The translations under genes were made by a program, and so were the position numbers. Of a stretch of 60,737 nt of DNA, positions 46,074 through 54,545 are shown piece by piece (the stretch's first letter is position 1; the number at the start of each line of letters is the position of its first letter). The DNA comes from Sphingopyxis sp. KK2 (GTDB lineage: Bacteria; Pseudomonadota; Alphaproteobacteria; Sphingomonadales; Sphingomonadaceae), in contig NZ_LYVN01000006.1 of the NCBI RefSeq assembly GCF_001990265.1, positions 1 to 60,737 of the forward strand. Reading direction: 5' to 3'. Under the pieces are notes generated by a model. That model did not search any database, was not told the origin of the DNA, and saw only the letters and a program-made list of their open reading frames with translations.

Positions 46074-47279
46074 ATGACCGACGCATTCATTTGCGATGCC
46101 ATCCGCACGCCGATCGGCCGCTATGGCGGCATCCTCGCGAACGTGCGTGCGGACGACTTGGGTGCGCTCCCGCTCAAGGCGCTGCTCGATCGCAATCCCG
46201 CTCTCGATCCTGCCGCGATCGAGGAGGTCTTCTACGGCTGCGCCAACCAGTCGGGCGAAGACAACCGCAACGTCGCGCGAATGAGCCTGTTGCTGGCCGG
46301 TCTGCCTTTCACGGTGCCGGGGGTGACGCTCAACCGCCTTTGTGCGTCCGGGCTCGAAGCGGTCGGAGCGGCGGCCCGGGCAATCCGCTCGGACGAAATG
46401 GCGCTGGCGATCTCGGGGGGCGTAGAGAGCATGACACGCGCGCCGTTCGTCATGGGCAAGGCCGACGCTGCCTTCGGCCGCGGGCAGAAGCTCGAGGATA
46501 CGACAATGGGCTGGCGTTTCGTCAACCCGGCCCTTGATGCACTCCACGGCACCGAGACGATGCCGCGCACCGGTGAAAATGTCGCCGAAGATCACAAGAT
46601 CAGCCGCGCGGATCAGGACGCATTCTCGTTGCGAAGCCAGCAGCGCGCGCTCGCCGCGCAGCATAACGGCTTTCTCGCCGAAGAAATCGTCCCGGTTACC
46701 GTTCCGGGCCGGAAGGGCGAGACGGCCCTCGTCGCGATCGACGAGCATCCGCGGGCGGATGTGACGATGGAAGCGCTCGCGAAGCTGAAGCCGCTCTTCG
46801 GTCCCGAGGGCACGGTCACTGCCGGCAATGCCTCGGGCATCAACGACGGCGCCGCTGCCATGGTTATTGCCAGCGAGGCCGCAGCGAAAGCGCATGGCCT
46901 TACGCCGCGAGCCCGAATCCTCGGCCTCGCCTCGGCCGGCGTCGAGCCGCGCGTGATGGGGATGGGCCCGGTCCCGGCGACGCAGAAGCTGATGGGTCGG
47001 CTCGGGCTTGCCATCGGCGATTTTGACGCCGTCGAGCTCAATGAAGCTTTTGCCAGTCAGTCGCTCGCGGTGTTGCGCGCGCTCGGTCTGCCGGATGACG
47101 CACCGCATGTGAACGCGAATGGCGGTGCGATAGCGCTTGGCCATCCGCTCGGCATGTCGGGCGCGCGCATTGCGATGACGCTCGTTCACCAGCTTGAGAA
47201 AAGCGGAGGCAGGCGCGGCCTTGCCACGCTGTGCATCGGCGTCGGCATGGGTCTTGCTCTTGCAGTCGAGCGCGTTTGA
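46074..47279 (+). CDS. pcaF: 3-Oxoadipyl-CoA thiolase
   Basis: 401 residues with the thiolase catalytic set: Cys90 in [11 protein letters not shown], His in [17 protein letters not shown], and the last Cys in [12 protein letters not shown]. It splits 3-oxoadipyl-CoA into succinyl-CoA and acetyl-CoA, completing the pathway. The ribosome site GAGAGGA precedes the ATG. The conserved Thr-Glu-Asn-Val block ([21 protein letters not shown]) agrees with the PcaF/PaaJ group. Confidence 0.92.
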   Translation: MTDAFICDAIRTPIGRYGGILANVRADDLGALPLKALLDRNPALDPAAIEEVFYGCANQSGEDNRNVARMSLLLAGLPFTVPGVTLNRLCASGLEAVGAAARAIRSDEMALAISGGVESMTRAPFVMGKADAAFGRGQKLEDTTMGWRFVNPALDALHGTETMPRTGENVAEDHKISRADQDAFSLRSQQRALAAQHNGFLAEEIVPVTVPGRKGETALVAIDEHPRADVTMEALAKLKPLFGPEGTVTAGNASGINDGAAAMVIASEAAAKAHGLTPRARILGLASAGVEPRVMGMGPVPATQKLMGRLGLAIGDFDAVELNEAFASQSLAVLRALGLPDDAPHVNANGGAIALGHPLGMSGARIAMTLVHQLEKSGGRRGLATLCIGVGMGLALAVERV

Positions 47280-47531
47280 CGATCCCGCCGGATCGGGAGT
47301 GGACGGCGTCTGCGAAGTCTGCCCGTCACGCGGGCGGAAGGCGCTCGGCCGGGCGACGCGCTCCGAGACAATCTTTTGAACGCTGTGAGGCGCGTTTCGC
47401 GTCCGGGCCCGCGCTATATTTCAGTCGGCGCATGATGGACTGCGCCGCAATGAGAGACGCGAAGTGGGGAATGGGTGCGGTCGGTGCCCGCGCTCCCGGC
47501 TCTTCTCGGGCGATGGTTTTTGAGGGATCAT

Positions 47532-47861
47532 ATGGCAGGTCCAATCGAAGACGCCACCGTCTGGCGGCCGATCATTGCTTTGGAAGATCTTTCCGAGGGT
47601 GCCCTTCATGTCGCCGAAATCGCGGGCAGGCACATAGCAATATATCATGTCGAGGGCTCGTTCTACGTGACGAGCAATATAGCCGGCGCTTGCTTTGCGC
47701 TCGCGTCCGAGGATTTGCTCGAGGTTCGCATAATCGAGGGGCCCGCGCACATCGCGCGCATCGAGGCTCGCGCGAGGGACGAGCTCTCCGGCCCGGCGGG
47801 CGTGCCGCTCGAACGCTGTTCGGTGCGGTTGGCCAATGGTGTTGTCGAGGTCCGCATATAG
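47532..47861 (+). CDS. Rieske-fold ferredoxin-like protein lacking cluster ligands
   Basis: 109 residues, the same length as the CadC-like ferredoxin (39595), and alignable without gaps over the core: VWRPI versus SWHPI, GSFYVTSNI versus GTFYATSNI, and an identical GVVEV near the end. Three of the four Rieske ligands are replaced: Cys51 is Ala, His53 is Ala and Cys70 is Gly. Only His73 remains. The frame is intact and has its own start (GAGGGATCAT before ATG), so this is not obvious decay. It cannot bind a normal [2Fe-2S] cluster. It may be a scaffold, regulator or pseudo-partner, or a gene in early decay. Confidence 0.75.
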   Translation: MAGPIEDATVWRPIIALEDLSEGALHVAEIAGRHIAIYHVEGSFYVTSNIAGACFALASEDLLEVRIIEGPAHIARIEARARDELSGPAGVPLERCSVRLANGVVEVRI

Positions 47862-47909
47862 ATTCGGCCGGCCCGGTCTGGCCGGAAAGCGCACGACCGG
47901 AGTGGGAAA

Positions 47910-49304
47910 ATGGACGAGAAGAATAGAGACGACAGCCCTGCGACCCTGCTTGGAGAGGTCATCGACAAGCAGTCGTGGAATATGCTGGTCGTGACCACGG
48001 TGCTTTTGTCGACGCTCATGATGTTTGTCGACGGATATGACCTGCAAACCATTGCTTTTGCTGCTCCTTCCATCATGTCCGAATGGAGTTTGTCGTCCGC
48101 GGCCTTCGGATTGGTGTTCGCGGCCGCCTCCTTCGGAATGCTGGTCGGCGGGATCGTCTTCGGCTGGATCGGCGATCGGCACGGCCGCAAATTTGGATCT
48201 CTCGTCGCGCTCGTCGTGTGCGGCTTGGGATCGCTGTCAGTCTTGGTCGCGCGCGACATTTATCTGTTGAGCCTTTGCCGCTTTCTCACGGGAATCGGAA
48301 TCGGCGGCCTGACGCCGCTTCTCTATGCACTCAATCAGGAGCTCGTGCCGCAGCGATTTCGCGCGACTGTGGTTGCGGTCATCATGATGGGATATATGGC
48401 TGGCTCGGCCAGCGGGGGCGCCGTGGCGGCCGCCTTCATGCCTCATTATGGCTGGGAAGCACTGTTCTGGATCGGCGGTGTGTTATCGCTTCTTCTCGCC
48501 GGCGTCGGCTACGTCCTCCTCCCGGAATCGGTTGCGTTTCTCTCCCGGCGGTCGACCCGGAAGGCGGAACTGGAATCCCTGCTGCGCCGTATCGATCCCT
48601 CGATCGCGGCGGAAACCGTCGCCCGCATCGCGGCTCTTCCCGATGTTCCGCACGCCGCCGCATCCCGCGGCCTGTCCCCGCTCTTTTCCGGACGCCTGTC
48701 GACGATCACCCCCTTGCTGTGGCTAGCCTATGTCTGCAGTTCGGCGACTGTCTTCTTCATGATCAGCTGGCTACCGACGCTCATGCTCGGCGCGGGGTTG
48801 CCGAAAGCCGAATCCGCGCTTGGACTGTCGCTCTTCATCTTGGCAGGATCGATTGGCGGCCTCGTCATCTCCGCCTTCATCGACCGCCTGGGCTTGTCGT
48901 CGATCACAGTTATGCCGGTCATCGGCTGCATTCTTCTTGCTACCCTCGCGTTTCCCGACTTGTCCTCGTCGGGCTATATGATCGCCGTCGGGATATGCGG
49001 TTTTTTCGTGTTGGGCGGACATCAGGGTCTGAACGGTGCCGCCGGCTTGCTCTACCCGTGTCCTGTCCGCGCGTCCGGTATCGGCTGGGCATTGTCCATC
49101 GCAAAGATCGGTTCGATTGCCGGCCCGCTCGTCGGCGGTATATTGTTAGCCACAGAACTGCCGCGCCTGCAGTTGATGATGATCGTGGCCTCGCCGCTGC
49201 CAATTTTCGCCGTTAGCTTAATTCTGCTCGGACTGGCTAAATCGCGGGAGGGGAGAGCAAGCGCCGTGAAGCGCATCGAATTGGCGGGCTCCGACGTCGT
49301 CTGA
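47910..49304 (+). CDS. cadK: Aromatic acid:H+ symporter (AAHS MFS; CadK/TfdK-like)
   Basis: 464 residues with 12 hydrophobic segments. It has the AAHS signature in the first segment (MMFVDGYDLQTIAFAAPSI), the loop 2-3 motif GWIGDRHGRKFG, and the RFLTGIGIGGLTPLLYALNQELVPQRFR block. The family includes PcaK, BenK, TfdK and CadK. At the end of the cad/tfd cluster it probably carries the chlorophenoxy acid across the inner membrane. It starts 48 bases after the degenerate Rieske gene. Confidence 0.85.
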   Translation: MDEKNRDDSPATLLGEVIDKQSWNMLVVTTVLLSTLMMFVDGYDLQTIAFAAPSIMSEWSLSSAAFGLVFAAASFGMLVGGIVFGWIGDRHGRKFGSLVALVVCGLGSLSVLVARDIYLLSLCRFLTGIGIGGLTPLLYALNQELVPQRFRATVVAVIMMGYMAGSASGGAVAAAFMPHYGWEALFWIGGVLSLLLAGVGYVLLPESVAFLSRRSTRKAELESLLRRIDPSIAAETVARIAALPDVPHAAASRGLSPLFSGRLSTITPLLWLAYVCSSATVFFMISWLPTLMLGAGLPKAESALGLSLFILAGSIGGLVISAFIDRLGLSSITVMPVIGCILLATLAFPDLSSSGYMIAVGICGFFVLGGHQGLNGAAGLLYPCPVRASGIGWALSIAKIGSIAGPLVGGILLATELPRLQLMMIVASPLPIFAVSLILLGLAKSREGRASAVKRIELAGSDVV

Positions 49305-49497
49305 TTGTGTTTCGGGTCGCGTTATTCCGATAGTCGCATTGCGTGCCCTTTCGTCGGCCTCCACCCGGCAGAGTGCCGAAGACCATCGGTCGCGCACATT
49401 CCGCGACAGGGCATCCCCGGCCCGGTCCCGTTCGGTGAAATCGCATGTTGTTCAAAAAAATGGGTCTTGTGCGCCGACGGGATGTCACCACACTGAC

Positions 49498-50019
49498 ATG
49501 ATGGAAGGGTCGCAATCTTCTACCGCCGATGATCGTCTCCGATGGAATCGTCTGACCGACAAGCAGCGCGCTTGCCTCGAGCTCCTTCTCGAACGCAAGA
49601 CATCGAAGCAGATCGCACGCGAGCTCGGCATCTCAAAATATACCGTCGACCAGCGGATCACCGCTGCCAGGCAGCTTCTCGGGGCGAGGGATCGTGACGA
49701 TACCGCGATCCGCTACGGGCGCCTCAAGCAAATATGCGACCGGATCGCATACGATCCGGTGGAGCTTCCCGACACCGCAACGATCATGCCATCCGGCTTC
49801 GCAGACGATGGCCCTTCGAATGTTTTCGATTTGCGCGAGACCAGCAAGTCGGTGGACCGGCTTTCAGGAGAAGGCGCCCCGTCCGGGAAGATCTGGAGGC
49901 ACGACCACAGGCTCTCGGCCAGGCTCACGATCATGGCGACCATTCTCGCAGCCGCGATCATTTTCCTGCTCGGCAGTCTCGGAATTGCTGAGACGCTCAC
50001 GCGGCTCATTTCCGGCTGA
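49498..50019 (+). CDS. HTH (LuxR-type) regulator with C-terminal membrane anchor
   Basis: 173 residues: an N-terminal LuxR/GerE-type helix-turn-helix (LTDKQRACLELLLERKTSKQIARELGISKYTVDQRITAARQLLG) and one C-terminal membrane segment (LTIMATILAAAIIFLLGSLGIA). No sensor domain is seen. The arrangement resembles small membrane-tethered regulators in sphingomonad genomes. The start may be the ATG at 49498 or 49501. It heads a run of four genes (to 51861) whose joint role is unknown. Confidence 0.75.
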   Translation: MMEGSQSSTADDRLRWNRLTDKQRACLELLLERKTSKQIARELGISKYTVDQRITAARQLLGARDRDDTAIRYGRLKQICDRIAYDPVELPDTATIMPSGFADDGPSNVFDLRETSKSVDRLSGEGAPSGKIWRHDHRLSARLTIMATILAAAIIFLLGSLGIAETLTRLISG

Positions 50020-50078
50020 TCTTTCTCATATCCGATCGAACGAGCGCCGGAGCCCGTGCTTCCGGCAAAGGAGAAGTC

Positions 50079-50411
50079 ATGTCCGATACCATCAGTTTGG
50101 CCGCCGCGCGGCTCCAGCAACAAGTCCCCGCCGCCGAGGCCCGCATCGACGACGCCATCATCGCCGCCTCGTCGCTGATGACGAGCGTCGTGACGGCGCG
50201 ACGCGATACGCCCGGCGTCCCCGCCGTCAAGGCGCAATCGACGATCCACCGCATCGCCAGGCTACAGACCGTGCTGGTCGGTGCGAGCGGCGACGCCTTG
50301 CGTATCCATGGCGAGCTGGCCGACATCGCGCGCGAGACCGGCGGGCTCGATCTCCATGAATGTCCCGCCATCGCGGGCGCCGGAGACGCTGCAATGGCGG
50401 CGACCTCCTAG
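50079..50411 (+). CDS. Small conserved-looking protein of unknown function
   Basis: 110 residues, helical, Ala-rich, no recognised domain. The gene has a clear ribosome site (AAAGGAGAAG) before the ATG, and its third codon positions are strongly GC, so it is coding. It lies between the membrane-anchored HTH gene and a membrane protein, on the same strand. Confidence 0.7.
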   Translation: MSDTISLAAARLQQQVPAAEARIDDAIIAASSLMTSVVTARRDTPGVPAVKAQSTIHRIARLQTVLVGASGDALRIHGELADIARETGGLDLHECPAIAGAGDAAMAATS

Positions 50412-50449
50412 CGATTGACCCGGGGTCGCCGGCATGGTCATTGGTCGCG

Positions 50450-50926
50450 ATGGTTCGGATCGCAATCTTCCTGACGATCTTGCTGGCGGCGCTGGTCTAT
50501 GCCTTGAGAAAAGGCGGCGGCCCGGAGCGGGCGATGGCATTGATCCTCATCGCGATGGCGGTCGCCGATCAAGTCCTGCACCAGTTTATTCCGCCGACCT
50601 TCACGTCGGTCGATGCGGGGCATCTGGCGATCGATCTCGCAGCCGCGGCGGCGAGCGTCACACTTGCGCTGACGGCGTATCGCTTCTGGCCGATGCTGGC
50701 AGCGGTGCTCCAGCTTCTCCCGCTCATGGCGCATGTCGGCAAGGCGGCGGACATGTCGGTTCATCCGGTCGCCTATCTGACGATGCAGGTCGCTGCATCC
50801 TGGCTTCTCCCGCCGCTTCTCGTTTTTGCAACCTGGCGGCACCAGAAGCGGGTGCGCGCGAATGGGAGCGATCGGTCCTGGCTGGGCTCATCGCGGCGAT
50901 CGCGCCCGAAGATTGCGAACTCATAG
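50450..50926 (+). CDS. Small integral membrane protein of unknown function
   Basis: 158 residues with about four membrane segments (IAIFLTILLAALVYAL, then MALILIAMAVADQVLHQF, LAIDLAAAAASVTLALTAYRF and a last segment near YLTMQVAASWLLPPLLVF) and a basic tail. Its end overlaps the RadC-like gene in another frame. The ATG at 50450 is the likely start. No family is recognised. Confidence 0.65.
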   Translation: MVRIAIFLTILLAALVYALRKGGGPERAMALILIAMAVADQVLHQFIPPTFTSVDAGHLAIDLAAAAASVTLALTAYRFWPMLAAVLQLLPLMAHVGKAADMSVHPVAYLTMQVAASWLLPPLLVFATWRHQKRVRANGSDRSWLGSSRRSRPKIANS

Positions 50927-51861
50927 CGCGCGTCCTCCTCGATGAATTCAGCAGCCTTGGGCGCCTCTGGGCCCAAACCGCCGAACGCATGGCGGCCGTT
51001 CTCTGCGACTGGCCCGAAGTTGGTTCCTTTCTCGTCACGCTTCGCGACACGATGTTCGATGGAATGCGATCGGACCTTCGCGCCGGGAGGATCGACCCGT
51101 TCGATCCCGCGCTGCGCCGCTACCTGATCGCGTCGATGGGATCGCTCCCCGACGAGCGGCTCCGCGTCTTGTTCCTCGATACAGCGCATGGGCTGATAGC
51201 CGACGAGCAGATGCAGCATGGCACGCTTTGCCATCTGGCCATCTACCCGCGAACGATCTTCCGGCGCGCGCTCGAGCATAATGCGGCGGCGATCATTCTC
51301 GTCCACAACCATCCGGGCGGCGATGCGACGCCGAGCGAGGACGATATCGAGGCAACGCGCAAGCTCGACCAGATCGGGCGCGCGCTCGACGTGGAGGTTC
51401 TCGATCATATCATCGTCACGCCGACCCGGCTTCACCATATCATTTGCGAGCGGAGGAGCGCCGCACGCCGCGCCAATCCCGCGTCCTTCACGCTGCGAAG
51501 CGAGGTGCTGCCGGAGGATGAGGCGATCGATCGCGCCTGTCGAAACGCCGAGACAGTGTTGCGACGCCGCATCCTTCGCCGGCAGCTCGTCGGCAGCGCC
51601 GAACTGTTCGGCGAGCCGGCATGGGACATGCTCATCGATCTCTTCATCCACGAGTGCAAGGGACAGCAGCTCTCGATGTCGTCGCTCTGCGCGACCGCCG
51701 GCATTCCGACCAGCAGTGCGATGAAGCTCGCGCAACGCCTGTGCGAGGCAGGCATATTGGAGCGGACGCCCGACCTCTTCGACGGGCGGCGTACGCTGAT
51801 GAAGATCGCACCCGAGGTTGGGCATCGGCTGCGGGCCTATTTTGCCGAAGGAACCGAATAA
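50878..51861 (+). CDS. RadC-like JAB/MPN-domain protein with C-terminal winged-helix segment
   Basis: The central part has the RadC/MPN+ metal motif: HNHPGGDATPSEDD (His-x-His-Pro, Ser, Asp) preceded by EHNAAAIILVH. The N-terminal part resembles the RadC helical region (LIAAIAPEDCELIARVLLDEFSSLG). The C-terminal ~110 residues hold a winged-helix-like region (SMSSLCATAGIPTSSAMKLAQRLCEAGILERT). The start is unclear because the frame is open far upstream without a good ATG. 50878 (CTG) is a guess; the first ATG is at 50989. RadC-like proteins are frequent on integrative and conjugative elements. Confidence 0.78.
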   Translation: MAGLIAAIAPEDCELIARVLLDEFSSLGRLWAQTAERMAAVLCDWPEVGSFLVTLRDTMFDGMRSDLRAGRIDPFDPALRRYLIASMGSLPDERLRVLFLDTAHGLIADEQMQHGTLCHLAIYPRTIFRRALEHNAAAIILVHNHPGGDATPSEDDIEATRKLDQIGRALDVEVLDHIIVTPTRLHHIICERRSAARRANPASFTLRSEVLPEDEAIDRACRNAETVLRRRILRRQLVGSAELFGEPAWDMLIDLFIHECKGQQLSMSSLCATAGIPTSSAMKLAQRLCEAGILERTPDLFDGRRTLMKIAPEVGHRLRAYFAEGTE

Positions 51862-52022
51862 GCTGCGCCTGAAGCGGGCGCGGCCCGTCGCGGGCGTGCG
51901 TCGTCGTCTCTGCGGCCGCTGGTCTGGCGCGTCAGCGACCAAGGCGCCATCACATCGATCCTTTCTGCTCGTCACCAACTGCTGATGCCGGCCTGTTCTT
52001 GCCCGATCGACGCCGCATGGAA

Positions 52023-52038
52023 ATATTCGGAAAATATT
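52023..52038. promoter_or_regulatory. 16-bp AT-rich motif, copy 1 (before DUF2285 gene)
   Basis: ATATTCGGAAAATATT, 13 bases before the ATG of the DUF6499-DUF2285 gene. It fits the consensus ATATTYGRAARATATT shared with copies at 52920 and 56068, in a locus that is otherwise strongly GC-rich. Confidence 0.6.
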
Positions 52039-52051
52039 CTGGCGATACGAT

Positions 52052-52810
52052 ATGAGCGGCGGACCTGCCGCGAACTGGCGATTTCCCGAAGCTTATGGCG
52101 GGCTTCTCGTCTCGGACCGACGCGCGTTCGCCTGGGAGTGGCTACGCCGAAGTCCGCTGTACCGGACCCTCTGGAAAAACCGGGCGCGCGTTTCGGACGA
52201 GCGGCTCGAGAGCCTTGGCCTGCACGGCTGGATCGATCCCGCTTTGTCCGCGTCCGAAGCCCGTCCAATCTGGAGCGTCGTCAGAGATCCACGCGTGCTG
52301 CGCGGGCGGCCCGCCCGCGTAGACAGTCCTGCTGACGACCTGTTCGACGTGCGCGATGTCGCCCCATTTGTGTCGGTCGAGATCGACGCAGAAAAGACCG
52401 AGCATTGGTTGCTGAGTGACGGACATTGGGCCATCCGCCTCGACTTGCACGACGGCACGCTGCTGGGCGGCCCGATCCTAGTCGAACATCGGATATCCGG
52501 CCTTCAGTCGGCAAAGCCCAAGCTCGAAGCTCTCCGCCAGTTTGTCGTCCTGGCCGAGAGCGGCCGGCTACCGCGTTCGATGATGCCGCGCGAGCGTAAG
52601 GCGGCGCAATGGATCCTCGAGCTGCGCGTCGGCGATGCGATTCTGTCCGGCGCGACACAACAGGAGATGGCGCGCATCTTGTTCGGTGCGGTGATCGCGT
52701 CCCGGCGCTGGCGGATTGAAAATGCCTCGCATCGTCTTCGTGTCCAGCGGCTCGTGCGGATCGCTCGGCGGAGACTTGCTGACCCCTTGTCGGGACCATG
52801 GTTCGGCTAG
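52052..52810 (+). CDS. DUF6499-DUF2285 transcriptional regulator (ICE-type)
   Basis: 252 residues. The N-terminus has the DUF6499 pattern (WRFPEAYGGLLVSDRRAFAWEWLRRSPLYR). The C-terminal half is DUF2285 (LRVGDAILSGATQQEMARILFGAVIASRRWRIENASHRLRVQRLVRIARRRLADP). DUF2285 proteins include the excision activator FseA of the Mesorhizobium symbiosis island, which is under quorum-sensing control. Here the gene lies directly upstream of a luxR-luxI pair. This supports a mobile-element setting. Its DNA target is unknown; the 16-bp AT-rich motif is a candidate. Confidence 0.82.
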   Translation: MSGGPAANWRFPEAYGGLLVSDRRAFAWEWLRRSPLYRTLWKNRARVSDERLESLGLHGWIDPALSASEARPIWSVVRDPRVLRGRPARVDSPADDLFDVRDVAPFVSVEIDAEKTEHWLLSDGHWAIRLDLHDGTLLGGPILVEHRISGLQSAKPKLEALRQFVVLAESGRLPRSMMPRERKAAQWILELRVGDAILSGATQQEMARILFGAVIASRRWRIENASHRLRVQRLVRIARRRLADPLSGPWFG

Positions 52811-52919
52811 CGCGCCACCCGGAGCACGCGACGTCGTCCGCCGCGCACGGAGCCACCAACCGTCCCGGGGCTGCTCTTCATGACAACAAAAACTCTCAAT
52901 TTGAGACTAAATCGCGAAT

Positions 52920-52935
52920 ATATTTGAAAAATATT
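52920..52935. promoter_or_regulatory. 16-bp AT-rich motif, copy 2 (upstream of luxR)
   Basis: ATATTTGAAAAATATT lies in the space between the DUF2285 gene and luxR, 163 bases before the preferred luxR start. It matches the other two copies at 13 to 14 of 16 positions. Confidence 0.55.
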
Positions 52936-53098
52936 ATCGCGCCCATAGCTTTGACGGGCTCCGCATCGTCTATGACCAGCAACGATGCCCAACCGCGGTG
53001 ACCCTGCCCATTGAGAGGGCGAGGGGATCGGCACCGGACTGGGAGCAATGCCGGGCAAGCAGGTTCGAGAATGCTGCCGGCGTTGCCATGGGTCATTC

Positions 53099-53842
53099 AT
53101 GCCAACCCTCGACGCCGCGCTGCGGCTCGCGGCCGAATCCTTGAAGGTCGCAAATGAAGATGCATTGATCGATATTCTCGACGAGGCCTGTTCGAGGCTC
53201 GGCTGCTCATGGTTCGCGTTGAGTCATCATGTCGACTTCCTGGCGGCGCCCGAGAAGGGATTGCGCGTCCACAATTATCCCGAAGACTGGGCACGATGGT
53301 TTGATGAACAACGGCTCGGCGTCCGCGACCCGGTCCATCGTGCGAGCGCTCGCCGCGCGGCCGGTTTCCTCTGGCACGAAATGCATCATTTTTCGCGGCC
53401 ACGGCCTGGTGACGGCGCGATTCTGAAGCGCGCGCGCCGGCACGGGATCCATGATGGCCTCACCGTTCCGACGCATATCCCCGGCGACGCACACGGGTCG
53501 GTATCCTTCGCTTGGCAGAAGGGGCATTATGCGACACCCGAGGCCTTGATGTTCGCGCAGGTGATCGGCGCTTTCGTCTTCGAGGCGGCACGGCAACTGT
53601 CGGGGCTGGTTCCTGCCAATGATCAGCCACGCCTCACCGACCGGCAGATCGAATGCCTTCTCTGGGCCGCGCGCGGCAAATCGGATTCGGTGATCGCGCA
53701 GATCATGGACTTGCAGACGGATACGGTCAGTGAGCATTTGCGCAACGCGCGCGCGAAATACTCCGCTCGAAGCCGCGTTAGCCTGGCGATCCGCGCCTTG
53801 TTCGACGGCACGATCTGCTTCAGCGACGTCGCCGGCGGCTGA
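53099..53842 (+). CDS. LuxR family quorum-sensing regulator
   Basis: 247 residues with an N-terminal autoinducer-binding domain and a C-terminal GerE HTH (LTDRQIECLLWAARGKSDSVIAQIMDLQTDTVSEHLRNARAKY). Typical ligand-pocket residues are seen in YPEDWARWF, RDPVHR, FLWHEM and the HGIHDGLTVP glycine. The ATG at 53099 (MPTLD) gives normal family length; an upstream ATG at 53048 would add a Cys-rich stretch unlike the family. The acyl-homoserine-lactone synthase gene follows 81 bases later. Confidence 0.9.
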   Translation: MPTLDAALRLAAESLKVANEDALIDILDEACSRLGCSWFALSHHVDFLAAPEKGLRVHNYPEDWARWFDEQRLGVRDPVHRASARRAAGFLWHEMHHFSRPRPGDGAILKRARRHGIHDGLTVPTHIPGDAHGSVSFAWQKGHYATPEALMFAQVIGAFVFEAARQLSGLVPANDQPRLTDRQIECLLWAARGKSDSVIAQIMDLQTDTVSEHLRNARAKYSARSRVSLAIRALFDGTICFSDVAGG

Positions 53843-53923
53843 AACACCCCCCTTTCTTGGTATGGCGGAGATGATTTTTTCGGTTCAATTGGTCTGTCTC
53901 TTTCAACCGAGGAGACAAAACCC

Positions 53924-54535
53924 ATGTTCATCACGGTCAATCAGGACAATAGGGCGGACGAGCATGTCGCGCTCCGTTCGATGTTCGAAGCGCGCAAACG
54001 CGTCTTTGTGGATCTGCTCAAATGGGACCTTCCCGTGCTCGCGGACCGGTTCGAGGTCGACCATTTCGACGATCCCTTTGCCACTTATCTGATCGTCACC
54101 GACGGGCAGGGCGAACATCTCGCCTCGGCGCGGCTTCTGCCGACGACGCGGCCCGCCCTTCTCGACGGCATCTTCCCCTATCTTGTCGACGGCCCAGTTC
54201 CGCACGGAACAGCGATCTTCGAAATCACCCGCTTTTGCCTTTCGCCGGGGATCGGCGCGCGGCAACGCCGCGCGGCGCGCGATACGCTGCTCGTGGGGCT
54301 CGTCGAGCATGCGCTGGCGCATGGCATTTCAACCTACACCGGGGTCGCCGAGCTATCGTGGTTCCGGCAGGTCGAGCGGTTCGGCTGGGATTGCCGCCTG
54401 CTCGGCGAGACCGCGATTCACGATGGCCGTGCGCTGGTCGCACTGGCGATCGCGATCGAGGCCGACACCCCCGCAAAACTGGCCGAGACCGGCATCGTCG
54501 CGGCCGCCGCCGACGCGGCCGCCGAAGCCGCGTGA
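53924..54535 (+). CDS. Acyl-homoserine-lactone synthase (LuxI family)
   Basis: 203 residues with the LuxI invariant residues in place: Arg24, Phe28, Trp34, Glu44, Asp46, Arg70, Glu100 and Arg103 (EARKRVFVDLLKWD, FEVDHFDD, ASARLL, FEITRF). It makes an N-acyl-homoserine lactone from SAM and an acyl donor. GAGGAGA precedes the ATG. The Ala-rich tail of some 20 residues is longer than needed. The acyl chain cannot be predicted. Confidence 0.93.
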   Translation: MFITVNQDNRADEHVALRSMFEARKRVFVDLLKWDLPVLADRFEVDHFDDPFATYLIVTDGQGEHLASARLLPTTRPALLDGIFPYLVDGPVPHGTAIFEITRFCLSPGIGARQRRAARDTLLVGLVEHALAHGISTYTGVAELSWFRQVERFGWDCRLLGETAIHDGRALVALAIAIEADTPAKLAETGIVAAAADAAAEAA

Positions 54536-54545
54536 GGAGGGAATG

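Noticed and set aside
45201..47189. 662-codon open frame opposite pcaI, pcaJ and pcaF
   Set aside because: No motif, no ribosome site, and it lies fully antisense to well-defined catabolic genes.
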